A stretch of 43,702 nucleotides of DNA from Streptomyces xiaopingdaonensis (lineage in GTDB: Bacteria > Actinomycetota > Actinomycetes > Streptomycetales > Streptomycetaceae), in NCBI RefSeq assembly GCF_000262345.1, contig NZ_AJTQ01000167.1, forward strand, positions 1-43,702, written 5' to 3'. Below are positions 27,046-36,296 of this stretch, piece after piece. A program made the translations under genes and the position numbers. The number at the start of each line of letters is the position of its first letter. Within the stretch, counting starts at the first letter, position 1. The notes below the pieces were generated by a model. It saw only the letters and a program-made list of their open reading frames with translations. It ran no database searches and was not told the DNA's origin.

Positions 27046-27066
27046 ACAGCAGCGATCGGCTGCTGT
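27046..27066. promoter_or_regulatory. Perfect inverted repeat, candidate operator
   Basis: Arms ACAGCAGC and GCTGCTGT are exact reverse complements around a 5-base centre. The site lies 98 bases upstream of the MFS start and 180 bases upstream of the divergent methyltransferase start. Size and symmetry suit a dimeric repressor of the TetR or MarR kind. Confidence 0.5.
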
Positions 27067-27090
27067 GCATTCCCGCTCGGCGGAAGTCCG

Positions 27091-27110
27091 GGTATGACGT
27101 GTGCCATACC
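27091..27110. promoter_or_regulatory. Second inverted repeat between divergent genes
   Basis: GGTATG (27091-27096) and CATACC (27105-27110) are perfect arms with an 8-base spacer. They lie 24 bases beyond the first repeat in the same divergent control region. It could be a second operator or part of the promoter. Confidence 0.35.
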
Positions 27111-27245
27111 TGTCCCGGTGGAACGGCGAGCGCGGACGAAGCGTCAGACCTCTCAGCTGCGGGAAAAGCAACCCCCCGGGTTTCACAGTGAGTTGATGTT
27201 GAGAGAGGGTGTTGCTCCACGGATGCGGTGATGAGAGGAGCCTCG

Positions 27246-28118
27246 ATGGCGGAGCAGTCGGGTTGGATGTCCACGAGCGGCCCCGGGCCGACGGCGGCGA
27301 ACCCCGTTTCGGATCAGGGGAAGCCGCAGGTGGCGCGGATGTACGACTACTACCTGGGCGGAAAGGATCACTTCGAGGCCGACCGCGAGGCGGCGTCGGA
27401 GACGATGCGCCTCTGGCCGAACGTCGCGAGCGGGGCCCGGGCCAACCGTCACTTCCTGCACGTCGCCGTCGAGCACCTCGCCCGCGAGCAGGGCATCGAC
27501 CAGTTCATCGACATCGGCACCGGCATCCCGACGGAGCCGAACACCCACCAGATCGCCCAGTACTACCAGCCGCAGGCGCGCGTCCTCTACACCGACAACG
27601 ACCCGATCGTGATGACGTACGCGCAGGCCCTGTTGACGAGTTCGCCGCAGGGGCGGGTGGACTACATCGAGGCGGACCTGCGGAAGCCGCAGGACATCCT
27701 GAACCACCCCTGTCTGGCGGGGCCCGAGCCGGTGCTGGACCTCAGCCGCCCGGTGGCGCTCTTCGTCGTGGCGATCTTCCACTTCATCACGGACGAGGAC
27801 GGGCCGAGCGAGCTGCTGCGCACGCTGATGGAGCCGCTCGCACCCGGCAGCCACCTGGTGCTCTCGCACGCGAGCGGGGACTACGACGAGGGCGTGGAGG
27901 AGGCGGCCGAGTTCTACCGGAGCCGCAACCTGCCCGCCAGGACGCGCTCCCGCGAGGAGGTCGAGGAGCTGGTCACCGGCGCGGGCATCGAGCTGGTGGA
28001 GCCCGGGGTACAGCCGGTGCACCGGTGGTGGCCGGGGCGTCCGGCGCGGCTGGCGCCTGCCGCCGTCTCCACCGACGCGCAGTGTCCCGGGTACGGGGTG
28101 ATGGCCCGGAAGCGGTGA
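27246..28118 (+). CDS. S-adenosyl methyltransferase, DUF574 family (copy A)
   Basis: A 290-residue member of the actinobacterial S-adenosyl methyltransferase family (Methyltransf_19, formerly DUF574). Hallmarks are R-M-Y-D-Y-Y-L-G-G-K-D-H near residue 37, F-I-D-I-G-T-G-I-P-T near 92 and Y-T-D-N-D-P-I-V near 120. Streptomyces genomes carry many copies and the methyl acceptor is unknown. ATG 27246 has GAGAGGAG 5 bases upstream; the ATG at 27228 lacks one. A paralogue lies at 42815-43621. Confidence 0.9.
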   Translation: MAEQSGWMSTSGPGPTAANPVSDQGKPQVARMYDYYLGGKDHFEADREAASETMRLWPNVASGARANRHFLHVAVEHLAREQGIDQFIDIGTGIPTEPNTHQIAQYYQPQARVLYTDNDPIVMTYAQALLTSSPQGRVDYIEADLRKPQDILNHPCLAGPEPVLDLSRPVALFVVAIFHFITDEDGPSELLRTLMEPLAPGSHLVLSHASGDYDEGVEEAAEFYRSRNLPARTRSREEVEELVTGAGIELVEPGVQPVHRWWPGRPARLAPAAVSTDAQCPGYGVMARKR

Positions 28119-28143
28119 GAGTGCGAGGTCGCGGAGTGGTGCC

Positions 28144-28917
28144 TCAGCGCAGCCGCGCCGCGACTTCGTCCGCGCAGGCGCGCAACTCCGGCAGCAGCGA
28201 GCGGAGTTCGGAGCCGGGAGTGAGGACGACCGTCGCGCCGAGGGAGAGGGTGAGCGGCGTCTCGCGGAGGCCCTCCGGGTCGGGGACGGGGACGGCTATG
28301 GAGCGGACGCCGATCTCGTTCTCCTCGTCGACCTCGGCCCAGCCGCGCTCGCGGACGCGCGCCAGCTCCTCGCGGAGCACGTCCGCGTCGGTGCAGGTGC
28401 GCGGGGTGACGGGGACGAGCTTCGCCGCGAGGAGCTGCTCGCGCTCCTCCTCGGCGAGGCCGGCGGCGAGGAGCTTCCCCATCGACGTGGCGTACCACGG
28501 GTTTCTCGTGCCCTCGGCGCTGCGCAGCTGTATGTGCTGGGTGCCCTCGGCGGTGAGGACGAGGAGGATCTCGGCGCCGTCGAGGACGCCGGTGAGGACG
28601 GGGAGTCCGGTGCGGGCCGCGAGGCGCTGGACGGGTCCCGCCGCCGCCGAGTACCCGGCGGACGAGCGCTGGAAGCCGCGGGACAGCTCCAGGACGCGGA
28701 CGCCGAGGGCGTAGCGGCGGGTGTCCGCGTCGTAGGAGACGAAGCCCTCCGCGACGAGCCGGGCGAGGAGCCGGTGGGCGCTGCTGACGGGCAGTTCGGC
28801 GGCGCGGGCCACGGCGCTGACGCCCATCCCCCGGGAGTGCCGGGAGAGGACGGTGAGCAGGCGGAGCCCGCGGCCGAGCATGTCGTCACCGGGTGGTTGA
28901 CTCACCGCGGGGTTCAC
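28144..28917 (-). CDS. IclR-family transcriptional regulator
   Basis: A 257-residue regulator. An N-terminal winged helix (about 13-70) has V-S-A-V-A-R-A-A-E-L-P and S-S-A-H-R-L-L-A-R-L. An IclR effector domain follows with T-S-M-G-K-L-L-A-A-G-L and a cysteine-containing segment near 175, ending E-V-A-A-R-L-R. GTG 28917 lies inside the end of the MFS gene (32-base overlap). ATG 28881, just beyond the MFS stop, is an alternative start. The overlap implies one transcript with the MFS gene, so the regulator probably controls this transporter and responds to its substrate or a breakdown product. An IclR-like palindrome occurs in front of the MFS gene. Confidence 0.9.
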   Translation of the reverse strand: MNPAVSQPPGDDMLGRGLRLLTVLSRHSRGMGVSAVARAAELPVSSAHRLLARLVAEGFVSYDADTRRYALGVRVLELSRGFQRSSAGYSAAAGPVQRLAARTGLPVLTGVLDGAEILLVLTAEGTQHIQLRSAEGTRNPWYATSMGKLLAAGLAEEEREQLLAAKLVPVTPRTCTDADVLREELARVRERGWAEVDEENEIGVRSIAVPVPDPEGLRETPLTLSLGATVVLTPGSELRSLLPELRACADEVAARLR

Positions 28918-30286
28918 CTCGCTGCGCTGGGGCCTCCGGCGCCGGCCCGCCGGGCGGCTCGGAGGCGGGGGCGTTCACCGTACCCAACGCCTTCGCGGGG
29001 GCACCGGGTTCCCGGATCGCCGGCATCAGCGCCGCGGAGACGAGCGTGCAGACAGCCATGAAACCGAACCCTCCCGCGTTCCCCAACTCGGTGCCGCGCA
29101 CCCATCCGACGAGGTACGTGCCGGCGAAGGAACCCAGCGCACCCAGGGAGTTGACGAGCGCGACGGCCGCCCCCGAGACCCCGGCGGGAGCGAGCTCGGA
29201 GACGAGTGCGAAGTACGGCCCGTACGGCGCGTACATGCACAGTCCCGCGACGACGAGGAGCGTCAGCGCCAGCGGGAAGTTGCCGCCGGCGAGGTAGGAG
29301 CCGAAGAGCGCGAGGGCGCCGGCCGCGAGCCACGGCCAGACCGCGGCGCGGCGGCGCCCCGTGCGGTCGGAGACATGGGAGTTGAGGAGCATCGCAGCGA
29401 CGGCGAAGGCGTACGGGATCGCGGAGAGGAGGCCGGTGGTGCCGATGCCCTCGCCCGAGCCCTGCTTGACGATCGCGGGCAGCCAGAAGACGAACCCGTA
29501 CATCCCGAACGACCAGAAGAAGTACTGTGCCGCCATCACCAGCACCGGCCGCGCCCGGAGCACGCGTGCGTACTGCTCGGCCGTCGACCCGGCGTCGGCG
29601 GTCCCGGTGGGCGCCGGCTCCTCGGCCGCCAACCGCGCGGCGAGCTCGGTGCGTTCGGCCTCGGGCAGCCAACGCGCGTCCTGCGGGCGGTCGTTGACGA
29701 ACTTGAGGCAGAGCAGCCCTCACACGACGGACGGGACGCCCTCGACGACGAACATCATCCGCCAGTCGGAGACGGAGACGAGCCACCCGGAGACCGCGGA
29801 GAGCCACATGACGGTGAGGGGGTTGCCGAGGATGAGGAAGGTGTTGGCCCTCCCCCGCTCCCCCTTCGTGAACCACCTGCTCAGCAGCATCACCAGCGAC
29901 GGCAGCACCGCGCCCTCGACGACGCCAAGCAGGAAGCGCACCGCGACGAGCTGCGTCGGACTGCTCAACAGACCCTGGACCACGGCGAGCAGGCCCCACG
30001 CGACGGTCGACCAGGCGATGAGCCGGCGGGCGCTGCGCTGCTCCGCGTAGATGGTGCCGGGGATCTGGAAGAGGAAGTAGCCGAGGAAGAACGAGGCCGC
30101 GATGAGCGAGTCCTGCGCGGCCGTGAGGCCGAGCTCGTCGGCCATGCCGCCGGCCGAGGCGATGGAGTAGTTGGACTTGTCGAGGTACGCGAGCGAGTAC
30201 GTGACGAAGGCGATCGGCATCAGGTGCCGGGCGCGTACGGAGGACCAGAACCCTCCGCCGGGACGGGAGGGTGACGCGGCAGTCAT
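28886..30286 (-). pseudogene. MFS transporter (ACS/tartrate-type) with an in-frame stop
   Basis: Two open stretches in the same frame together make a full 12-helix MFS protein of about 466 residues. The N-terminal part (30286-29723) carries A-Y-L-D-K-S-N-Y-S, typical of the anion:cation symporter branch for organic acids. After V-E-G-V-P-S-V-V comes a TGA at 29720-29722, and translation continues as G-L-L-C-L-K-F-V-N-D-R-P. A single G-to-A change from TGG (Trp) would explain it. No frameshift is involved and both halves keep coding character, so the mutation is recent or a sequencing error. The product would otherwise stop after six helices. It lies upstream of, and overlaps, the IclR gene. 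Confidence 0.8.
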
Positions 30287-30311
30287 CCCGGACCCCCTTA
30301 TTTCCGCTACA

Positions 30312-30326
30312 TGGAAAGTGTTTCAC
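30312..30326 (-). promoter_or_regulatory. IclR-like operator upstream of the MFS gene
   Basis: TGGAAAGTGTTTCAC matches 10 of 14 defined positions of the E. coli IclR consensus TGGAAATNATTTCCA, including the full GGAAA...TTTC core. A wider CCGCT/AGCGG pair (30304-30308 and 30329-30333) brackets it. It lies 26 bases before the MFS start, where a repressor would block transcription. Binding by the local IclR protein is inferred. Confidence 0.45.
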
Positions 30327-30492
30327 TGAGCGGGAAGACGGTACGAAGGGACGCGTGGCCGGTCAATGGAGAACGCGGGGAACATCCGCACCGGCGAGGT
30401 GCGTTGGGCGGAACGACACCCAACCCGCCGCCACAGCACCGGCGTCGTCCCGTCGGCCGCCGCGCCACCAGGACCACGAAGAAAGGCACCCC

Positions 30493-31431
30493 GTGACCGA
30501 CCCCGCCGCGCCCGACGTCCTCCTCCCCTGGCCGGACCTCGACCGGAGCCACGGAAGCTGGCCCGCGGGCCTCCGCGTCCACGTGTGGGACGGGAGCGGT
30601 GCGGGCCCCGAGCTGTCCCAACCCGAGCTGGACCGCGTCGGGTTCTGGGTCGTGCCGTACGCGGCGCCCGGCACCGAGGCCCTGCTGCCGCGGCTGCCCG
30701 GGCTGCGCGCGGTGCAGTCGCTCAGCGCCGGCGTCGAGAAGCTGGAGCCGCGCCTTCCCGCGGGGGTGGCCCTCCACAACGGGCGGGGGCTCCACGACGC
30801 GAGCACCGCGGAACACGCGCTCGGCCTCGTCCTCGCCGCGCAGCGCGACCTGCCGCGGTGGGTCGAGGACCAGCGGGCCGGACGGTGGGCGCCGCACTTC
30901 CTTCCCGGCCTCGCCGACGCGCGCGTCGCGATCGTCGGGTACGGCGCGATCGGGGAGGCGCTGGAGCGCAGGCTGCTCGCCTGCGAGGCGGAGGTGGTAC
31001 GGATAGCCCGGCGTGCGCGCCCCGGCGTGCACGCCGTCGACGACCTTCCGAAGCTGCTGCCGGAGGTGGACGTCGTCGTCCTGGTGGTCCCGGAGAACGC
31101 CTCGACGGTCGGCCTCCTCGGCGAGCCGGAGCTCGCCGCCCTCCCGGACGGGGCGCTCGTCGTCAACGTCGGCCGCGGGCGGACGCTCGACACCGAGGCG
31201 CTCCTCGCCGAGACGGCGGCGGGCCGCCTCCGCGCCGCCCTCGACGTCACGGAGCCCGAGCCGCTGCCGGCCGATCACCCGTTGCGCACGTCACCGGGGG
31301 TGCTCGTGACGCCGCACGTCGGCGGCGGTGCCGCCTCCTTCAGGCCGCGGGCCGAGCGCTTCGTCGTCGAGCAGGTGCGGCGGTTCGCCGCCGGGGAGCC
31401 GCTGGCGAACGCGTTCCCCCGGGGGTCCTGA
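30493..31431 (+). CDS. D-isomer specific 2-hydroxyacid dehydrogenase
   Basis: A 312-residue NAD(P)-dependent dehydrogenase. The central Rossmann domain has V-A-I-V-G-Y-G-A-I-G (about 140). Catalytic residues are Arg in N-V-G-R-G-R, Glu in D-V-T-E-P-E-P-L and His in T-P-H-V-G-G. It interconverts 2-keto acids and D-2-hydroxy acids (glyoxylate, phosphoglycerate or similar). Divergent from the broken organic-acid MFS/IclR pair, it could process the transported compound. GTG 30493 follows AAGAAAGG; upstream open frame is not supported. Confidence 0.9.
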   Translation: MTDPAAPDVLLPWPDLDRSHGSWPAGLRVHVWDGSGAGPELSQPELDRVGFWVVPYAAPGTEALLPRLPGLRAVQSLSAGVEKLEPRLPAGVALHNGRGLHDASTAEHALGLVLAAQRDLPRWVEDQRAGRWAPHFLPGLADARVAIVGYGAIGEALERRLLACEAEVVRIARRARPGVHAVDDLPKLLPEVDVVVLVVPENASTVGLLGEPELAALPDGALVVNVGRGRTLDTEALLAETAAGRLRAALDVTEPEPLPADHPLRTSPGVLVTPHVGGGAASFRPRAERFVVEQVRRFAAGEPLANAFPRGS

Positions 31432-31569
31432 CTCCCGGTGACCGGACGCCGGTCGGCCACCCGCCGCTCCTGATGGCGGTACCCGCCGCGCGCTCGACGG
31501 CCGGAGCGCGTTGACTGGGCGGAGAGCGGTACGGAAGCCCGGTGCCCGGCCGGGCGCGGCGAGGTGCGG

Positions 31570-32730
31570 ATGGACGGGTTGCGGAAAGCGGTGGTGCGGG
31601 CCGCGGCGCGGGCGCCCTGGCTCGCGCCGGCCTCGCTCCTCGCGGCGGGCGCGGTCGCCAGTGTCTACGGGCCGCGCCCGCACTTCGGGGAACCGCTCCT
31701 CGCGTGCACGCCGCTCCTCGCCATCATGGTGCTCTCCTTCGGCTGGAGCGTCTTCTTCGCCGTCATGACCTGCCTCACGGCCGTGGGGGTGGCCTTCGCC
31801 CAGGACCTCTCAACCGCCGTGTGGGCCACCGACGGGCTCGCGGTGCTGCTGGTGAGCATCGTCGGACTGGGGCTCAAGCGCCTCTCCGACGCGCAGGGCC
31901 GCAGCCTCGCCTTCGTACGCGACGTCGCGGAGGCGGCGCAGCGCGCCGTGCTGCCGACGCCGCCCGCGGCGGTCGGGCCGCTGCGGGCCGCCGACCGGTA
32001 CGTCACGGCGCGGGCGGGCACCGCCGTCGGCGGGGACTTCTACGCCCTCCAGGAGACCCCGTTCGGCGTCCGCGCGATCATCGGCGACGTCCGGGGCAAG
32101 GGGCTGGAGGCGGTGGCTTCGGTCTCCGTCGCGGTCGGCGCCTTCCGCGAGGCGGCCCAGCACGTGCCGACACTCCCCGAGCTCGCCGCCCACCTCGACG
32201 GCGTCCTCGTCCGGGAGAACGAGCGGCGCGGCCGCAGCGTGGAGTCGCTGGAGGATTTCGCGACCGCGCTGCTTCTCCAGTTCTCGCACGACGCCGATTC
32301 GCTCCTCCTCCACAACCGCGGGCACACGCCCCCGTACCTCCTCGGCCGCGGATACGTGACGCCGCTGGAGCCCACCCGCCCCGACCTGCCGCTGGCCACC
32401 GGGCTGGCCCCGGGCGGGCACGCGCACACGGACCGGGTCGCGCTCCGGACAGGGGAGGCGCTGCTCCTCGTCACCGACGGGGTCACGGAGGCACGCAACA
32501 CCGCGGGCACCTTCTTCGACCCGCGCCGCGGTCTCTCAGGGACGGTCCCCTCAGCGCCGCGCACGCTCGCCGACACGCTCGTCGACAGGGTGCTGGAATG
32601 GACGGGGGGCGAGCGCCAGGACGACATGGCGATCCTCGTCGTGGCGCGGCGGCAGGACGGCGGGCGGGAGGGCGCAGCACCGGCGTCGGCGCCGCCGCGC
32701 GAGGAAGTGGTGCACGACCGCGAGGCGTGA
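31570..32730 (+). CDS. Membrane-bound PP2C/SpoIIE-type phosphatase
   Basis: About 386 residues. Three to four membrane segments (A-P-A-S-L-L-A-A-G-A-V-A-S near 22, L-L-A-I-M-V-L-S-F-G-W near 52, a third near 70 and L-A-V-L-L-V-S-I-V-G near 95) precede a SpoIIE phosphatase domain. Metal-binding motifs are G-G-D-F-Y-A, I-I-G-D-V-R-G-K-G, T-D-G-V-T-E-A and R-Q-D-D-M-A-I-L. The enzyme would dephosphorylate an anti-anti-sigma protein at the membrane. ATG 31570 has GAGG 5 bases upstream; GTG 31564 is the alternative. No partner kinase or sigma gene is adjacent. Confidence 0.88.
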   Translation: MDGLRKAVVRAAARAPWLAPASLLAAGAVASVYGPRPHFGEPLLACTPLLAIMVLSFGWSVFFAVMTCLTAVGVAFAQDLSTAVWATDGLAVLLVSIVGLGLKRLSDAQGRSLAFVRDVAEAAQRAVLPTPPAAVGPLRAADRYVTARAGTAVGGDFYALQETPFGVRAIIGDVRGKGLEAVASVSVAVGAFREAAQHVPTLPELAAHLDGVLVRENERRGRSVESLEDFATALLLQFSHDADSLLLHNRGHTPPYLLGRGYVTPLEPTRPDLPLATGLAPGGHAHTDRVALRTGEALLLVTDGVTEARNTAGTFFDPRRGLSGTVPSAPRTLADTLVDRVLEWTGGERQDDMAILVVARRQDGGREGAAPASAPPREEVVHDREA

Positions 32731-32875
32731 ACCGCTCGGCGGCAGGCGCCGCCGAGCGCGTCCCCTGCGCCTTCGACGCACCGGTACACCCGCGGTGTTG
32801 ACCGCCCCCTCGCCGCCCGGCACCATGCGGGCGTCGCATCCGCCGCGCGGTGGAGCATTGGCCCGGGGAGTACCG

Positions 32876-35800
32876 ATGGCATCAACTGACCGCTCCGTAC
32901 CGGCAACCGTCACCGAACCCGCAGAGCCGCCGGACGCCGAGGGCCGCAAGCTGCCCCCGCTCTCGCGGCGCCGCTTCCTCCAGGCGTCGGCCGGTACCGC
33001 CGCCGTCACCGCGCTCCCGGCCGCCGAGGCCGTCGCCGCGCCCTCCCCGTCCACGCGCCGCGGTGCGCTCTCCTTCACCTCGGCGACCAACGGGGCCGCC
33101 ACGCTCTCGCCTTCGGGGGACCGCCTCGTCGCCGAGGTGCAGAACATCCTGTGGTCCGTCCCGCGCGACGGCGGCGCCGCGCAGCGCCTCTCCCCACCCG
33201 AACTGGAGCCCACACGCCCCGAGTTCTCGCCCGACGGCAAGCAGCTCGCGGTCTGTGCGTACCGCGGCGGCGGCTTCCACCTCTGGACGCTCGACGCCGA
33301 CGGCTCCCGTCCGCGCCGGCGCACCGAGGGACGCGGCGACGACCGCGGCCCCGCCTGGTCCCCCGACGGCACCCGCCTCGCCTTCGCCTCGGAGCGCGGC
33401 GGGGACGATGTCGCGGGGAGCCCGTACCGCATCTGGGTGCTGGAGCTGGCGAGCGGCACCCTCACCAGGCTCACCGGTGCGCCGGGACAGTCGGGGCCGG
33501 GGCAGGACGGCGCCTGGGAGGACTTCGACCCGACGTGGTCCGCAGGCGGCGAGCGGGTGCTTTTCGTCCGCGCCGCCGTCGTCGAGGGGGAGGACGGCGA
33601 GGTGCTGCGGGCGCGCACCGTCGCGTCGGTGCCGGCCGGCGGCGGTGACGTGCGGACCGAGCACACCGACGAGAGCGAGGCCGAGGTGATGACGCCGGCC
33701 GTCTCGCCCGAGGGCCGACTGGCGTACCTGCGGACGACGGCTGCGCCCGAGTCCTCGTGCACGCTCGTCGTCGGCGGTGAACCGGTGGACGTCGAGGGGG
33801 ACTTGGCGCCCGTCCCGCCGCGCTGGACGTCGGCCGAGCAGCTTCTCCTCACCGTCGGCGGGCAGTTCCGCGTCCTCGACGTACGCCGCCCGGGCGAGGC
33901 CGAGCGGATCCCGTTCGCCGCGCGGCTGCCCGTCGAGCGGCCCCACTACCGGGGAAAGCGATTCTCCTTCGAACGCGAAGGCAGGCAACCCGTCAGAGGC
34001 GTCCACCTGCCCGCGCTCTCGCCCGACGGCCGGCAGATCGCCTTCTGCGCCCTCAACTCCCTCTACACGGTGAGCACTTCAGGAGGCGCCCCGACCGAGC
34101 GGGCCACGGCTCCCCGCACCGGCTACCTCCTCGCGCCCTCGTGGAGCGCGGACGGGCGCTCGCTCGTCTACTCCGTCGACGGCGGGAAGGGCGACGGCCT
34201 TCTCGCCGTCCACCGGCTCGACCTGCGGACCGGCGAGGAGACGGTACTCGCCACCGGGGGACGCGTCTTCCCCTCGCTCTCCCCGGACGGAGAACGCCTC
34301 GCCGCCCTCGACATGGAGGGCCGACTCCTCGTCCGCGACCTCCCCGGGGGAAACGAGCGGCACCTCGCCGCGCCCATGGGCGAGGGCGGGCTGCCCGGCC
34401 GTCCGAGCTGGTCGCCGGACGGGCGCTACCTGGCGCTCTGCGACCGCAACCGGCTCAACCACCGCTTCCGCGAGGGCTACAACCTCATCCGCCTCGTCGA
34501 CGCGGCGACCGGCGAGGACCGCCGCCACCTCGCGGCTCCCCACACCTCGCTCTCGGAGCGGTACGACGGCGGACCCGTGTGGTCGCCCGACGGGCGGCAC
34601 CTCGCCGTCGTCGTGGAGTCGGCGCTGTGGCTGCTGCCCGTACGCGCCGACGGCACGCCCGAGGGGAAACCGCGGAGGCTCACCGACGAGGCGGCCGACC
34701 ACCCGAGTTGGTCCGGCGACTCGCGCCGCCTCCTCTACCTCTCCGCCGGCCGCCTCCGGCTCCTCGACGTCGCGTCGGGGCACGCCAGGACCGTGCCGCT
34801 CTCCCTGCGGCGCGGGGCCGGGCGCGGGGCCGACGAACTCGTCGTCCACGCGGGGAGGTTGTGGGACGGCACCGGCGAACGCGTGCGCGAGGACGTCGAC
34901 ATCACGCTACGCAAGGGCCGGATCACCGACGTCTCCCCGCACCGCAGGCGGCACGCGCGGCGCCGCGTCGACGCCTCCGAGCACACCGTCGTCCCCGGCC
35001 TGTGGGACGCGCACACCCACCCCTGGCAGTCGACGTACGGCGGCCGGCAGACCACCACCCAGCGCGCCTACGGCATCACCACGGCCGTCTCGCTCGGCGG
35101 CTTCGCCTACGAGCAGGCCCGCGTCCGCGAAGCGACCGCCGAAGCAGCGCTCACCGGGCCGCGACTGCTCGCCACGGGGGAACTCCTCGACGGCGCACGC
35201 GTCGCCTACTCCATGGGGCGCGCCCACCGCACCGAAGAGGGCCTGCGCCGCTCCCTCACCCGGGCCACCGGGCTCGACTGGGACTTCGTCAAGACGTACG
35301 TACGCGCCCCCGGTTGGCTGATGGCCGAGGCGGCGCGCTTCGCGCACGAGGAGCTCGGCGCCCGCGCCGGCAGCCACCTGTGCACGCCCGGCGTGCAGTT
35401 GGGGCAGGACCTCACCACCCACCTCCAGGCGACCCAGCGCCTGGAGTTCGGCCACGCCACGACGGCCACCGGGCACGCCTACGGGGACATCACCGAGATC
35501 TACTCGGCCACCGGGGACTTCCACCTCGTCGCGACACCGTTCACCGCGGGGCCTCTCCTCGGCGCCGACCCGTCCCTCGCCGACGACCCGCGGGTGACGC
35601 GCATGATGCCGCCCTGGGACGCACTCGCCGTGCGGGAGGGCGCGGGGAAGGCTCCGACCGAGGCCGAACTCGCCACGCTCGACCGCGAATGCGCCGTCTA
35701 CCGGCGGGTGTCGGACGCCGGCGGGCTCGTCGCCCTCGGCACCGACCAGCCGCTCGTACCCGTCGGGCTCCACCTCCATCTGGCGCTGCGGGCGCTGCAC

Positions 35801-36136
35801 CGCAGCGGGCTTTCGACGGCGGCCGTGCTGCGCCTCGCCACCTCCGTACCGGCGCGGGTCTTCGGTGCCGGGCGGGTGCTCGGCACCGTCGAACGCGGCA
35901 AGTTCGGCGACCTCGCGCTGATCGACGGCGATCCCTTCGAGGACTTCGACGCGCTCGTGCGCACCGCGGGGACCGTCTGCGGCGGGGAGGTGGTGTGGCA
36001 GCGGGAGCTCGTCGAGGCGTACCCGGAGTCCGGTGCGTCCGGGGGCGGTTCGCGGTCGGACGGCTCGGGCGAGGAGCACTGGCGGGCGGTCGGGCGGCAG
36101 CTTCGCCGGGGCGGGTGCTGCGACGCGGGGGTGTGA
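32876..36136 (+). CDS. Tat-exported TolB-like propeller/amidohydrolase fusion
   Basis: 1086 residues. The twin-arginine signal S-R-R-R-F-L-Q (about 29-35) with A-V-A-A as cleavage region indicates folded export. Residues about 60-640 contain repeated F-S-P-D-G / W-S-P-D-G motifs, the TolB/PD40 beta-propeller signature. The C-terminal 430 residues form an amidohydrolase barrel: D-A-H-T-H-P (about 710-715), a lysine in F-V-K-T-Y-V (about 804) likely to be carbamylated, G-S-H-L (833), F-G-H-A-T (859) and G-T-D-Q-P (955). Such fusions hydrolyse imide, amide or prolidase-type substrates; the specific one is unknown. ATG 32876 follows GGGGAG by 6 bases. Confidence 0.9.
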   Translation: MASTDRSVPATVTEPAEPPDAEGRKLPPLSRRRFLQASAGTAAVTALPAAEAVAAPSPSTRRGALSFTSATNGAATLSPSGDRLVAEVQNILWSVPRDGGAAQRLSPPELEPTRPEFSPDGKQLAVCAYRGGGFHLWTLDADGSRPRRRTEGRGDDRGPAWSPDGTRLAFASERGGDDVAGSPYRIWVLELASGTLTRLTGAPGQSGPGQDGAWEDFDPTWSAGGERVLFVRAAVVEGEDGEVLRARTVASVPAGGGDVRTEHTDESEAEVMTPAVSPEGRLAYLRTTAAPESSCTLVVGGEPVDVEGDLAPVPPRWTSAEQLLLTVGGQFRVLDVRRPGEAERIPFAARLPVERPHYRGKRFSFEREGRQPVRGVHLPALSPDGRQIAFCALNSLYTVSTSGGAPTERATAPRTGYLLAPSWSADGRSLVYSVDGGKGDGLLAVHRLDLRTGEETVLATGGRVFPSLSPDGERLAALDMEGRLLVRDLPGGNERHLAAPMGEGGLPGRPSWSPDGRYLALCDRNRLNHRFREGYNLIRLVDAATGEDRRHLAAPHTSLSERYDGGPVWSPDGRHLAVVVESALWLLPVRADGTPEGKPRRLTDEAADHPSWSGDSRRLLYLSAGRLRLLDVASGHARTVPLSLRRGAGRGADELVVHAGRLWDGTGERVREDVDITLRKGRITDVSPHRRRHARRRVDASEHTVVPGLWDAHTHPWQSTYGGRQTTTQRAYGITTAVSLGGFAYEQARVREATAEAALTGPRLLATGELLDGARVAYSMGRAHRTEEGLRRSLTRATGLDWDFVKTYVRAPGWLMAEAARFAHEELGARAGSHLCTPGVQLGQDLTTHLQATQRLEFGHATTATGHAYGDITEIYSATGDFHLVATPFTAGPLLGADPSLADDPRVTRMMPPWDALAVREGAGKAPTEAELATLDRECAVYRRVSDAGGLVALGTDQPLVPVGLHLHLALRALHRSGLSTAAVLRLATSVPARVFGAGRVLGTVERGKFGDLALIDGDPFEDFDALVRTAGTVCGGEVVWQRELVEAYPESGASGGGSRSDGSGEEHWRAVGRQLRRGGCCDAGV

Positions 36137-36296
36137 CGGGGTGTAACGAGACGCGCCAACTCGGCTCCGTGCGCCGGCCGTTCGGTGGCTGCGCACGTCC
36201 GGCCTTCAACGTGCGTTCATCGAGGCGCTCTTGGCACGGGCGCTTTTGCGGGGGAGCGTGAACTCCGCACTGCTCCCCCCACGTTGGAGTGTCCGG

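Noticed and set aside
29720..29722. TGA read as selenocysteine
   Set aside because: MFS transporters have no selenocysteine at this site, no SECIS-like element was recognised and a TGG-to-TGA change is simpler.
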